From GCA-2699365 sp036160955 (GTDB lineage Bacteria; Verrucomicrobiota; Verrucomicrobiia; Opitutales; Coraliomargaritaceae), in NCBI GenBank assembly GCA_036160955.1, contig JAYYDJ010000028.1, positions 1 to 34,855 on the forward strand: DNA of 34,855 nt. The letters are read 5' to 3'. Below the pieces are notes generated by a model that was given only the letters and a program-made list of their open reading frames with translations, had not been told where the DNA came from and did not search any database. A program made the translations under genes and the position numbers. This document shows, one piece after another, positions 1-8,415 of the stretch; the stretch's first letter is position 1; each line of letters begins with the position of its first letter.

Positions 1-1
1 G

Positions 2-1384
2 CAATGGGACGGCACCCTCTTCTACGCAGATGTCAATAATGGCTATGACGAGTGGACCCTTGGCAACACTGACTTCACGACTTACTCAGATGAACCAGGC
101 CGAGACAAGCAACTATCAAAGGCAATTAGCCTGCGTGGCACTTGGACAGGACTTCCAGATATTAATGTCACCACTATATCAAACTACTGTACAACCAATT
201 CTTTATATAGTTATGACACTGATTGGACAAGTGGTAACTACGATACAACTGGCACTTATGACGGATTCATATCAAATACTCGCGTTCATGATTCTTATGG
301 ACAGGAGATACGACTAGACTCAACTAGAAAAGCCAATGCTCTTGGTTGGATAGATCGGTGGACAACAGGAACTTTCCTCAATTATGTTGAGGAAAAAACT
401 AAAACGAGCTATGAAGATTATGGTGGAAAAGCTGATACAAGCTACACATACGAAACAAAAAGTTACTCTGTTTTCGGTCAAATAGCCCACGATTTTTCTA
501 CTGAAACGCGACTTTTAATAGGCCTCCGATACGAATATCATGAAGTCGATAATAAGACTCTAATAGCCGAGGACAGCGGTGATTGGTATGACGGTACTCT
601 AACGAATGAAGACAGCCATCAATCTTCTTCTCTTTGGGGTGGTAAACTCACGCTTGAGCACGACTATACTGCCGAACAAATGCTCTTTACTAGCCTAGCG
701 CGAGGCTACAAAGCTGCGGGAGCTAATGGCGGTATCTTTAGAGTGGCTGGAGATCCTCTGACATATGATGAGGAGACCCTGTATAACTTCGAAGTCGGGA
801 TTCGTAGTGAGTGGTTAAATGCCAGTATAGTTTCCCAAATTACCGCATTCTATCTTTACAGAGAAGACCCTCAACTACGCGACTCTGGGGGATCGGGAGG
901 CTTTTTCCATTACTATACAGATAATGAAAATAATGCTAAGCACTTTGGGATTGAAGCGGAGGCAACCTGGTATATCTCTTCAGAGTGGTCTACAAGCGCA
1001 GGATTAGGCCTACTTGAGACCGAAAACCAAGACGGTGCAGCTCTTGCCAATGCGCCAACTTACACATTCAACGCACAACTCAACTACAATGCAGAGAGCG
1101 GCTTGTTTGCTCAATTGGAAGCGCATGGCCGTGACGAATACTACGATTCAAACAATCCCGAAAATCGCAGCGAGCGGATGCGCAATGCATTCTTAACTTT
1201 CAATAGCTCTGTTGGTTACAAATATGAAGATTGGACATTCACTTTGTGGGGTCGCAATATCTTCAATGAAGACTATCAAAAGCGTATTTTTTACTTTGAT
1301 AATTACGATGGCCAAGGCGATACTAGGTTCGAAAATCCAGCGAATCCGCAGCAGTTTGGGGTGACTGTCAGCTACCAGTGGTAG
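2..1384 (+). CDS. TonB-dependent outer-membrane receptor, C-terminal part (5' end outside window)
   Basis: The frame is open from base 2, so the gene begins outside the window; about 460 residues of the beta-barrel are visible. They show alternating aromatic/polar strands, the stretch LFTSLARGYKAAGANGG typical of late barrel strands, and a final strand ending FGVTVSYQW. The terminal aromatic residue is the usual outer-membrane protein assembly signal. These receptors import siderophores, cobalamin, glycans or other large substrates using TonB-ExbBD energy. The N-terminal signal, TonB box and plug are not visible, so the substrate cannot be named. The gene ends at a strong terminator hairpin. 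The first in-frame ATG (680) is internal, not the start. Confidence 0.9.
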   Translation, partial: QWDGTLFYADVNNGYDEWTLGNTDFTTYSDEPGRDKQLSKAISLRGTWTGLPDINVTTISNYCTTNSLYSYDTDWTSGNYDTTGTYDGFISNTRVHDSYGQEIRLDSTRKANALGWIDRWTTGTFLNYVEEKTKTSYEDYGGKADTSYTYETKSYSVFGQIAHDFSTETRLLIGLRYEYHEVDNKTLIAEDSGDWYDGTLTNEDSHQSSSLWGGKLTLEHDYTAEQMLFTSLARGYKAAGANGGIFRVAGDPLTYDEETLYNFEVGIRSEWLNASIVSQITAFYLYREDPQLRDSGGSGGFFHYYTDNENNAKHFGIEAEATWYISSEWSTSAGLGLLETENQDGAALANAPTYTFNAQLNYNAESGLFAQLEAHGRDEYYDSNNPENRSERMRNAFLTFNSSVGYKYEDWTFTLWGRNIFNEDYQKRIFYFDNYDGQGDTRFENPANPQQFGVTVSYQW

Positions 1385-1409
1385 TAACTCATAAATAAAA
1401 ATAAAGACT

Positions 1410-1437
1410 AAGTAGAGGCATTTGCCTCTACTTTTTT
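1410..1437 (+). terminator. Rho-independent terminator of the TonB receptor, probably bidirectional
   Basis: A 10-bp perfect stem (1410-1419 with 1424-1433) closes a 4-nt ATTT loop and runs into a T tract to 1437. The stop codon of the convergent NUDIX gene (1436-1438) lies inside the T tract. Read on the minus strand the same hairpin is followed by T-rich sequence, so it could serve both genes. Confidence 0.93.
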
Positions 1438-2005
1438 ATGTACCCTTATCTAATTGATAATACAGCAGGCCAGTAAGAGCAAGCGCGTGATCGATCTTAG
1501 TATTTTTAGCCCACTCAAAGACCATAGGCTCGGGCAAAGCTTGTACCTCAATTTCCTCATGCTCATCCCAAGCGGTACCACCGCAAGTAAGCTGACAATT
1601 CTCAGCTAGAACAATATGACAACGGTTATTGAGGATCGCAGGATTGGGACTGCAGTGACCAATAATTCGTCCCTGCTCTGCTTCGTAGCCGGTCTCCTCT
1701 TTAAGCTCGCGAAGTCCAGCAACTAGCGGATTCTCTCCGGTATCCACAATCCCGCCGGGTAATTCCCAAGATAGTGCATCAATCCCACAGCGAAATTGGC
1801 GTACCATCACTAGCTCACCTGCTACGGTTCGCGCAATGACAATTACCCAATCAGGAGAATCTAAATAATAAAATTCACCCTCTTTACCATTATGAGGGTG
1901 CTGATAGCGCCGCGCCCGCAAATCCCATACACGGCAAGCAGTCAGTAAACTATCCTCAATTAAATCCCAACGGCTTGGCATTGATGGCTTTTTTGGGTTT
2001 CCCAT
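1436..2005 (-). CDS. NUDIX hydrolase, ADP-ribose pyrophosphatase-like
   Basis: 189 residues with a complete Nudix box: GGIVDTGENP, then seven spacer residues, then RELKEETGY, matching GX5EX7REUXEEXGU. The two EE/RE glutamates bind Mg2+ and drive cleavage of nucleoside-diphosphate-X bonds. The upstream beta-strands (SPDWVIVIARTVAGELVMVRQFR) and overall length fit the ADP-ribose/NDP-sugar pyrophosphatase subgroup, but substrate is inferred only from general resemblance. It converges on the TonB receptor, sharing its terminator, and diverges from xseA across about 100 bp. ATG at 2005 gives a plausible start; there is no Shine-Dalgarno, and Met9 is an alternative. Confidence 0.88.
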   Translation of the reverse strand: MGNPKKPSMPSRWDLIEDSLLTACRVWDLRARRYQHPHNGKEGEFYYLDSPDWVIVIARTVAGELVMVRQFRCGIDALSWELPGGIVDTGENPLVAGLRELKEETGYEAEQGRIIGHCSPNPAILNNRCHIVLAENCQLTCGGTAWDEHEEIEVQALPEPMVFEWAKNTKIDHALALTGLLYYQLDKGT

Positions 2006-2069
2006 ATTCTAAAAATAAATTATTTAGTATTAGTGGCTAGTCGGCTTTGTTAACTATTATCCAATCGTC

Positions 2070-2096
2070 TTGAGCAAATAAAAAATCTAATATAAT
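2070..2096 (+). promoter_or_regulatory. Candidate promoter of xseA, near-leaderless
   Basis: A perfect TATAAT lies at 2091-2096, only 10 bp before the xseA ATG at 2107, with a TTGAGC -35-like hexamer at 2070-2075 (15-bp spacing, short). A start site about 7 bp after the -10 would leave only a few bases of leader. Confidence 0.5.
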
Positions 2097-2106
2097 TTAT
2101 ATCTAA

Positions 2107-3459
2107 ATGGATTCAATACTACAACCAGACGCTTCGTATGTCCTCGGAGTTAGCGACCTGACTAAGAAAATAAAATCTATCTTGGAAGGTAAGTTTAATC
2201 AAGTCTGGGTACAAGGAGAAGTCTCTAATTTGCGGGCGCAAAGCTCTGGTCATATTTATTTCTCCTTAAAAGACTCTAACAGCCAGTTGCCCTGTGTTTT
2301 ATTTGCTCGTGACGCAGCACGTCAAAAATTTGACTTAAAAGATGGCATGGAAGTCTTATTACTTGGTGCTATATCCGTCTATCAGCCGCATGGTCGCTAC
2401 CAATTAATTACGAAGATCGTAATAAAGAGCGGCGAAGGAAAACTACAGTTAAAATACGAAAAAATTAAACGGCAGCTTGCCGGCGAAGGCTTGTTTGATT
2501 CTAATCGCAAGCAAGCTTTACCTATTTTACCTCAAAAAATTGGAGTCATCACTTCACCTACTGGAGCAGCTGTTCGCGACTTTATTAAAATATTAAAGCG
2601 CCGCAATTTCTTTGGTAAAATTACGATCATCCCTGCGCGCGTCCAAGGCAAAGAGGCTCCGGGCGAACTTGTGAAGATGCTAAAAAGTAAAATGGTCCAA
2701 GACTCTAAATTTGATTTGATGGTCTTAACTAGAGGGGGAGGAAGTATTGAAGACCTATGGGCTTTTAACGATGAAACTGTGGTACGAGCTATAAGTAACT
2801 GTCCTGTACCAACTATATCTGCAGTTGGTCACGAAATCGATACAGTTCTAAGCGACTACGCTGCAGACATCCGCGCAGAAACCCCTTCCGGCGCAGCTGA
2901 GCTCATCTCATCCATACAGCTTGAAACTACTCAGCGCATCCAAAAGAATGCAGAAAACATAAACGATCTAATACAAAATTACTTATATTTTAAGACTCAA
3001 TTTCTGCATCAGCTCCATTCTCGCATGCGGTTTTTGGCGCCTGCGCGCCAAGTAGAACTAACAAGTATGCGCTTGGACGATTTAGATACGCGCCTAAAAG
3101 TTGGACTAAAAAGTCACTGGCAAAGCAATCAAACCCTTTTGCTGGAGATAAATAATCAACTTCAAGAGCATCATCCAAAAAATCGCTTACGCTCAGCAAA
3201 ACAGAGTATTCAAGTCGCTCAAAGCCGATTAAACTTATCGACTAAAGTATCGGTTCGTCAACTAGTAGAGCGCTTGCACTACAATGCTAGCCGGCTTCAA
3301 AATAGTAGTCTTCGCGCAACTCTTAAAAGAGGCTATGCCGTACTAAGAAAAGACGAAGGATCACTGATAACTTCAGCTCGAGCAGCGCATCGCTGTTCTA
3401 CTGTTTCCGCCACTTTTCATGACGGATCAATTGAGCTTGAAGTAAAAAAAAGAAAGTAA
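2107..3459 (+). CDS. xseA: Exodeoxyribonuclease VII large subunit
   Basis: 450 residues, normal length for XseA. The N-terminal OB-fold (about residues 12-106, VWVQGEVSNLR and SGHIYFSLKD) binds single-stranded DNA. The catalytic domain carries GVITSPTGAAVRDF (about 146-159), the TRGGGSIEDLWAFND motif (208-222) and GHEIDTVLSDYAAD (241-254), followed by a long coiled-coil region and a C-terminal segment. With the small subunit XseB it degrades single-stranded DNA to oligonucleotides in both directions, in repair. No xseB is visible in this window, unlike many genomes where the two are adjacent. The ATG at 2107 sits just behind a TATAAT and has no Shine-Dalgarno. Confidence 0.96.
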   Translation: MDSILQPDASYVLGVSDLTKKIKSILEGKFNQVWVQGEVSNLRAQSSGHIYFSLKDSNSQLPCVLFARDAARQKFDLKDGMEVLLLGAISVYQPHGRYQLITKIVIKSGEGKLQLKYEKIKRQLAGEGLFDSNRKQALPILPQKIGVITSPTGAAVRDFIKILKRRNFFGKITIIPARVQGKEAPGELVKMLKSKMVQDSKFDLMVLTRGGGSIEDLWAFNDETVVRAISNCPVPTISAVGHEIDTVLSDYAADIRAETPSGAAELISSIQLETTQRIQKNAENINDLIQNYLYFKTQFLHQLHSRMRFLAPARQVELTSMRLDDLDTRLKVGLKSHWQSNQTLLLEINNQLQEHHPKNRLRSAKQSIQVAQSRLNLSTKVSVRQLVERLHYNASRLQNSSLRATLKRGYAVLRKDEGSLITSARAAHRCSTVSATFHDGSIELEVKKRK

Positions 3460-3634
3460 AATTCGGCTACTAATATGATTAAAGCGTTTAATTTTTAGTG
3501 ATATTTAACGCAAAAATGAAAAACTATCGCTCAACCTGATACAGAAAATAATCAATAGTACCGAGACTGGAAATTTACTAGACTGTTCAGCTTCTGATTG
3601 CACTCTACTAAAAAATCGTTTGAAATTTATAATT

Positions 3635-4027
3635 ATGAAATTTAAAGCACCACTAATCTCTCTTTCTTCCTTCCTAATTCTAATCCTTTCTGGTTGTACA
3701 ACCCCAGTAGCTATTGATCCGCAAACGGGCGCAGAGCAGACAGCCATCTTCCAAGCAGGTTTCTTTTATGGTACAATAGAAGCGAACTCCTCTGATATTT
3801 TTAGGGCTGCAATTACCAAAATGGATGAACTCGGTTACTTTCGTACTGGAGAAATACATAGAAATACATATGTAAATATCTACGCCCGCAAGGTAGGCGA
3901 CCAAAAAGTAGTAGTAAGAATTAAGCAAACGACTCCAGCACAGTCTGAACTGCGTATTCGTATTGGAAATCTAGGTAATCTTCCGGAGTCACAGTTTCTC
4001 TACGCAAGCATTCGTGACGCACTTTAA
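3635..4027 (+). CDS. Small lipoprotein, DUF3568-like
   Basis: 130 residues. The N-terminus is a lipoprotein signal: a basic start (MKFK), a hydrophobic core, and the lipobox LSGC with the acylated Cys at residue 21. The remaining roughly 110 residues (GFFYGTIEANSSDIFRAAITKMDELGYF, then ARKVGDQKVVVRIKQ) resemble the DUF3568 family of small bacterial lipoproteins, whose function is unknown. I chose the ATG at 3635 because it gives a compact signal peptide; a TTG at 3620 would only add five residues. It follows xseA by about 175 bp with no clear promoter and ends before a good terminator. The family assignment is by memory of its pattern, moderately sure; the lipoprotein call is firm. Confidence 0.75.
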   Translation: MKFKAPLISLSSFLILILSGCTTPVAIDPQTGAEQTAIFQAGFFYGTIEANSSDIFRAAITKMDELGYFRTGEIHRNTYVNIYARKVGDQKVVVRIKQTTPAQSELRIRIGNLGNLPESQFLYASIRDAL

Positions 4028-4047
4028 TTAATATATAGGCTATTAAC

Positions 4048-4082
4048 AAAACTGCCTTTCCTCTTGGGTCGGCGGTTTTTTT
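4048..4082 (+). terminator. Rho-independent terminator after the lipoprotein gene
   Basis: AAAACTGCC (4048-4056) pairs with GGCGGTTTT (4071-4079), 9 bp including one G-U wobble, and runs into seven T. It separates the lipoprotein gene from the PfkB kinase gene. Confidence 0.85.
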
Positions 4083-4120
4083 GTGCTTTTTTTGTATTAT
4101 AAAATAACTTGTATTTAGAA

Positions 4121-5101
4121 ATGGGGCTTTCTCAAAAAATTATCGGCGTCGGTAGCCCAATAGTGGATACCGTAACGCAAGTCGACGAATCCTTTATCAA
4201 ACAAATAAGTGGTGCTAAAGGTGGTATGGTATACGTTGATGTAGATACAATTGAGAACCTACTCAGTAAAGCGCCCAATGAAGCTATTAAATCACCAGGC
4301 GGATCTGCTGGAAATACTCTTTTCGCTCTTGCACGCATGGGAAATAAGGCTGCATTTATTGGGAAAACAGGTAACTGCGAAAATGGTATCTTTTACCGTA
4401 ATAGCTTCCAAGCATTAGGTGGTGACAATACACGTTTCAAAATTGGCTCTGTAGCTAATGGTCAGTGCCTCTCGCTGGTCACTCCCGATGGAGAGCGTAC
4501 AATGCGCACGCATTTGGGAGCTGCTATGACACTTGAGCCTGAAGAAATTTCTGCGTTAGACTTTGATGGATATGAGCACGCTCATATCGAAGGTTATTTA
4601 CTTTTTAATCATGCACTAATGCGTAGCGTTTTAATTGCGGCTAAACAAGCAGGATGTACTATAAGTTTAGATCTTGCCTCTTTCGAAGTAGTGCAAGCAT
4701 CACAAGCTATTTTACCACAATTTTTGAAAGACTACGTTGATATTGTATTTGCTAATGAAGAGGAGGGTCATGTATTCACTAATAAAGGTCGAGATTATGA
4801 AAATATGGCCCTAAATTTAGCGCAACACTGTCAAGTAGCAGTTGTTAAAGTTGGAGCACGTGGATCATATGTTGCGAGTGGTTCAAGTGTTCAAAAAGCA
4901 GAAGCTGTTGTGGCTAAACAAGTGATTGATACAACCGGAGCAGGAGATTTATGGGCCGCAGGATTTTTACATGGATGGGCTCAAAAAATGGATCTACTCG
5001 AATGCGCAAAGATTGGATCGATTCTAGGTGCTGCTGTAGTCGAGCAAAATGGAAGTTCACTGCCACAGTCAGTCTGGGAATCAATCCTACTTAAAATTTG
5101 A
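4121..5101 (+). CDS. PfkB-family kinase, probable adenosine kinase
   Basis: 326 residues. The ribokinase/PfkB fold shows the N-terminal glycine motif (SPGGSAGNTLFALARMG), a substrate-site segment (VTPDGERTMRTHLGAA) and the C-terminal signature DTTGAGD, whose Asp is the catalytic base and whose GAG forms the anion hole. The combination of PGGSAGNT, GERTM..LGAA and VDIVFANEEE is what bacterial proteins annotated as adenosine kinase show, rather than ribokinase or fructokinase. Adenosine kinase makes AMP from the adenosine released by AhcY, which is also encoded here. ATG at 4121 is preferred over a TTG at 4109. A TATTAT at 4095 could be its -10. Subfamily is inferred; kinase class is firm. Confidence 0.82.
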   Translation: MGLSQKIIGVGSPIVDTVTQVDESFIKQISGAKGGMVYVDVDTIENLLSKAPNEAIKSPGGSAGNTLFALARMGNKAAFIGKTGNCENGIFYRNSFQALGGDNTRFKIGSVANGQCLSLVTPDGERTMRTHLGAAMTLEPEEISALDFDGYEHAHIEGYLLFNHALMRSVLIAAKQAGCTISLDLASFEVVQASQAILPQFLKDYVDIVFANEEEGHVFTNKGRDYENMALNLAQHCQVAVVKVGARGSYVASGSSVQKAEAVVAKQVIDTTGAGDLWAAGFLHGWAQKMDLLECAKIGSILGAAVVEQNGSSLPQSVWESILLKI

Positions 5102-5131
5102 ACTCACACTATTAAAATTATTCTTTTACCT

Positions 5132-6406
5132 ATGGATACAAAGGAAATCAACCAACTCGTCGTTGACATTGCTCAACGAGCCCGTACGGCTTCTCTGGAT
5201 TTAGCGACTCTCAGTACAGATAAGAAGAATCGATTCCTGCTCGAACTTGCAGAACAATTAGTTTCCCAGAAAATAGCAATTTTAGAGGCTAATTCACTCG
5301 ACCTTGAAGGCGCGAAGCGCAACAATCTTTCTGACCCAATGACAGAACGTCTTACCTTTACCTCTGAGCGTATTGATACTATGGCAGAGGGAGTTCGGCA
5401 AGTCGCAATACTTCCAGACCCAATAGGAAAGGAAATTGAGCAACTTAAACCACCACGCGGATTCGACCTACGTAAAATTCGTGTCCCGATCGGTGTCATT
5501 GGAATTATTTACGAGTCACGGCCTAATGTAACTATTGATTGCGCTATCTTATGTCTAAAATCTGGGAACGCCTCTATCTTGCGAGGTGGTAAGGAATCCT
5601 ATCATACGAACTTAAAACTGGCGGAAATAATTCAATCAACTTTACGAGCTAGCGAAATAAACGAAGATGCAGTTCAGGTAATTCCAACCACAGATCGTGC
5701 TGCTCTTAATGTTTTGCTCAAACAAGATGAAACTGTTCATTGTATTATACCAAGGGGCGGTGAGAGCTTGATTCGCTTTACAGTAGAAAATAGCCAAATA
5801 CCTGTAATCAAACATTACACAGGAGTTTGCTCGGTTTATATCGATGCGAGTGCTGATCCAGATATGGCCGAGTCTGTCGTGGTGAACTCAAAAACGCAAC
5901 GCCCAAGTGTCTGTAATGCCGCTGAGAACTTATTTGTTCACCAAGACGCCGCTAAACAACTACCTCATCTGGCTAAAGTACTACATGAGAAAGGAGTTGA
6001 ACTTCGTGTTGACGAAAACGCAAAGTCAATACTAACAGGGACAGGTATACCTCTAGTCGATGCTAATGAGCAGGATTTTGCAACTGAATACACCGATTTA
6101 ATTCTTTCTATTGCCATTGTTCCAGACACGCAGGCAGCCATTGAATTAATTAATACTCACGGCTCTGGGCACACAGATACTATCGTAAGCACTGATCTTG
6201 ATGCGGCCAAACAATTTCTAGCAGGAGTTGATTCAGCATCCGTTTTCCACAACGCAAGCACACGCTTTTCAGATGGTTTCGAATTCGGACTTGGGGCAGA
6301 AATCGGTATATCTACTGACCGCTTACACGCACGTGGTCCTATGGGACTCAATGAACTGTGCACCTATAAGTATGTAATTCATGGGCAAGGCCAGATTAGA
6401 GCATAA
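5132..6406 (+). CDS. proA: Glutamate-5-semialdehyde dehydrogenase (gamma-glutamyl phosphate reductase)
   Basis: 424 residues, the usual ProA length. It reduces gamma-glutamyl phosphate to glutamate-5-semialdehyde with NADPH, the second step of proline synthesis. The aldehyde-dehydrogenase-type signature is complete: VPIGVIGIIYESRPNVT (about 118-134) in the cofactor domain, IIPRGGESLI (205-214), and the catalytic Cys261 in RPSVCNAAE. It starts 30 bp after the PfkB kinase gene on the same strand, so the two may be cotranscribed, though a TATTAAAAT just before the ATG could be its own -10. No proB is visible. It converges on rlmN with about 49 bp between stop codons and no clear terminator. Confidence 0.97.
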   Translation: MDTKEINQLVVDIAQRARTASLDLATLSTDKKNRFLLELAEQLVSQKIAILEANSLDLEGAKRNNLSDPMTERLTFTSERIDTMAEGVRQVAILPDPIGKEIEQLKPPRGFDLRKIRVPIGVIGIIYESRPNVTIDCAILCLKSGNASILRGGKESYHTNLKLAEIIQSTLRASEINEDAVQVIPTTDRAALNVLLKQDETVHCIIPRGGESLIRFTVENSQIPVIKHYTGVCSVYIDASADPDMAESVVVNSKTQRPSVCNAAENLFVHQDAAKQLPHLAKVLHEKGVELRVDENAKSILTGTGIPLVDANEQDFATEYTDLILSIAIVPDTQAAIELINTHGSGHTDTIVSTDLDAAKQFLAGVDSASVFHNASTRFSDGFEFGLGAEIGISTDRLHARGPMGLNELCTYKYVIHGQGQIRA

Positions 6407-6455
6407 TTTTACTTATTAGCGCTTACTCAAAGAGGCGAAGCAGTACAGAATCTGC

Positions 6456-7568
6456 CTACTCCAAAGCCTTTTCAGTCTTAAGACGCAACTGCCCGCAAGC
6501 AGCGTTAATATCATGGCCTTTTTCGCGTCGTATCGTAACTGAAATACCAAGCTGCCGTAATAGATTCACGAAGTTGTCTTGTTTGCGCACACTTGGACGA
6601 CGCCATTCTAATCCTTCCACTGTATTGTAGGGTATACAATTAACATGCGCATGCAATTTTTTAGCAATTTGAGCGAGAGCACGAGCCTGCTCAAGACTAT
6701 CGTTAACCCCTTCAATCATAATAAATTCAAGCGTAAGCATACGGCCGTGCCTTTGCTGAAAGACGTGAGCGGCATTAATTAGTTCCTCTAGAGGGTAGCG
6801 TTTATTAATTGGCATAATCTGCTCACGCACCTGATTTGTTGCTCCATGCAAAGAGATTGCCAAGCGAACAGCAATTCCTTCATCAGCAAGTTGCAAAATT
6901 TTGGGAGCTATTCCTGAGGTCGATACCGTGATGCGGCGTGCTCCAAAGTTAAGCCCCCAATCAGCATTTAAAATGCGCAGGGTCTTAACGAGTGTATTAT
7001 AATTGGCTAATGGTTCCCCCATACCCATAAAAACAATATTGTCAAAAGAAGCGATTGCATGATTGCCACGCTGAGTATTTGCATCTTCCATACGACAAAT
7101 TTGCATCAATTGTGAAACCACTTCAGAAGCTGTAAGATTTCGCTTGAATCCAGCTAGTCCGGATGCGCAAAACTTACATGCATAAGCACACCCAACTTGG
7201 ATCGAGACACACACTGTTTTACGCGACTTTTCTTGCCCCACCCCAGTCTGTGGTGCCCGTATAAGTACGGTCTCAATTAGTGCCCCATCTTCTAACTGAA
7301 GTAAAAACTTTTGAGTCACGTCCTCTGATCTCTTATTAAGTAAGGACTTCGATGGATAGAGAATAAAATTAGCATCCAACCAATAACGAAAGTTCTTAGG
7401 AAGGTTACTCATCTCATCCCAAGAATCGACTCGCCTTTTATAAATCCACTCCATAATTTGCTTCGCCCTATAGGGAGGGTAGCCTGCAGCAATAACTTCT
7501 TCGGTTAAGGAATCAAGTGTCTCACCAAAAAGGCTAGGTTTATGTGGTTTAAATCGCACAGTAATCAA
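6456..7568 (-). CDS. rlmN: Dual-specificity 23S rRNA m2A2503 / tRNA m2A37 methyltransferase RlmN
   Basis: 370 residues. This radical SAM enzyme methylates C2 of A2503 in 23S rRNA, and A37 in some tRNAs. The iron-sulfur cluster motif CxxxCxxC is Cys127, Cys131, Cys134 in VGCAYACKFCASG. The C-terminal catalytic Cys, which becomes methylated, is near residue 358 in DINAACGQLR. GMGEPLANY and LAISLHGA are further family hallmarks. The start is uncertain: TTG at 7568 gives the longest frame and a GTG three codons later is equally possible; there is no ATG near. It is the last gene of a minus-strand run (ArsR-MT, methyltransferase, rlmN) with gaps under 60 bp, so cotranscription is likely. Confidence 0.95.
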   Translation of the reverse strand: MITVRFKPHKPSLFGETLDSLTEEVIAAGYPPYRAKQIMEWIYKRRVDSWDEMSNLPKNFRYWLDANFILYPSKSLLNKRSEDVTQKFLLQLEDGALIETVLIRAPQTGVGQEKSRKTVCVSIQVGCAYACKFCASGLAGFKRNLTASEVVSQLMQICRMEDANTQRGNHAIASFDNIVFMGMGEPLANYNTLVKTLRILNADWGLNFGARRITVSTSGIAPKILQLADEGIAVRLAISLHGATNQVREQIMPINKRYPLEELINAAHVFQQRHGRMLTLEFIMIEGVNDSLEQARALAQIAKKLHAHVNCIPYNTVEGLEWRRPSVRKQDNFVNLLRQLGISVTIRREKGHDINAACGQLRLKTEKALE

Positions 7569-7616
7569 ATGTCGTTATTTAATGCTTCTAACATATAGAT
7601 AAAAACGGGCGCATTC

Positions 7617-8357
7617 TTACTCTGCAGGTTTCTGTACAACCCAAAAGCGGCAGTCGTCTGAAAATTTAAGGACCTCAGGTGGTTCCTTAGCTAATTCAGA
7701 GCGCATCGCATGCGCCTCTATTCTAAATCCTGCATCCAATAAAATTGCGCTAACTTCAGATACTTTAGGCACATGCATGTAATGCAACCCATAATCTGTA
7801 TCTTCAGCGCGATCGCCAAAATCATCTAGTTCCTCCCGCTGCTTTCCCCGCTCCCAGCGACGTTTTTCTTCAACCCAAAATTTTCTATGCGGAGACAACT
7901 CTCGATCATGGCTAGTAAAAACAAACCAACCATTTGGGCGTAAGACTCGGTAAATTTCACGTAATGCAAACATTCTTTGTGTAGACTGTGGAATCTGCAT
8001 GAAGCCATTAAAGGCAAAAATCACTCCATCGAAAATGTCATCTTCAAATTTCAAATCAGTCGCATCAGCAACCCTAAATGGCACAGAATATTCTAAAAGT
8101 TTAGATATATGCCGCGCACGCTGTACCATCTTTTTTGCATAATCAGTACCTATAATATTTTTATATCCTAATTCATGCAAACCCAAAGCTACTCTACCTG
8201 CGCCACAACCCAATTCTAATAAAGAATCATTTATAGAAAATATTTTAGTCAATAATTTTTCTTCGGATAGCCATAAACCTAATTCAGTTGTTGCCTTTGC
8301 ATAATGATCAACAACCAAATTATTTTCAAAATACTGGAGTACTTTTTCTAGTTTCAT
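7617..8357 (-). CDS. Class I SAM-dependent methyltransferase, substrate unknown
   Basis: 246 residues. Motif I is LLELGCGAGR (about 46-55), followed by GTDYAKKMV, whose acidic residue would contact the ribose of SAM, and by FDGVIFAFNGFMQIP and IYRVLRPNGWFVFTSHDR. This is the Methyltransf_11/25 type of fold. The C-terminal part (LHYMHVPKVSEVSAILLDAGF) is typical of small-molecule methyltransferases, but nothing seen fixes the substrate. It lies between the ArsR-methyltransferase gene (58 bp upstream) and rlmN (48 bp downstream), all on the minus strand. No Shine-Dalgarno precedes the ATG; the leader is instead pyrimidine-rich (TTCCTCCT). Confidence 0.88.
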   Translation of the reverse strand: MKLEKVLQYFENNLVVDHYAKATTELGLWLSEEKLLTKIFSINDSLLELGCGAGRVALGLHELGYKNIIGTDYAKKMVQRARHISKLLEYSVPFRVADATDLKFEDDIFDGVIFAFNGFMQIPQSTQRMFALREIYRVLRPNGWFVFTSHDRELSPHRKFWVEEKRRWERGKQREELDDFGDRAEDTDYGLHYMHVPKVSEVSAILLDAGFRIEAHAMRSELAKEPPEVLKFSDDCRFWVVQKPAE

Positions 8358-8415
8358 AGGAGGAACTATTAGAGTAAATAGCTGAAAATATACTATCGAT
8401 AGAGACTAGCTACTA

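Noticed and set aside
30..317. 95-residue frame in another phase over the TonB receptor
   Set aside because: The receptor frame is open through the same stretch and reads as clear beta-barrel; the other frame has no family resemblance.
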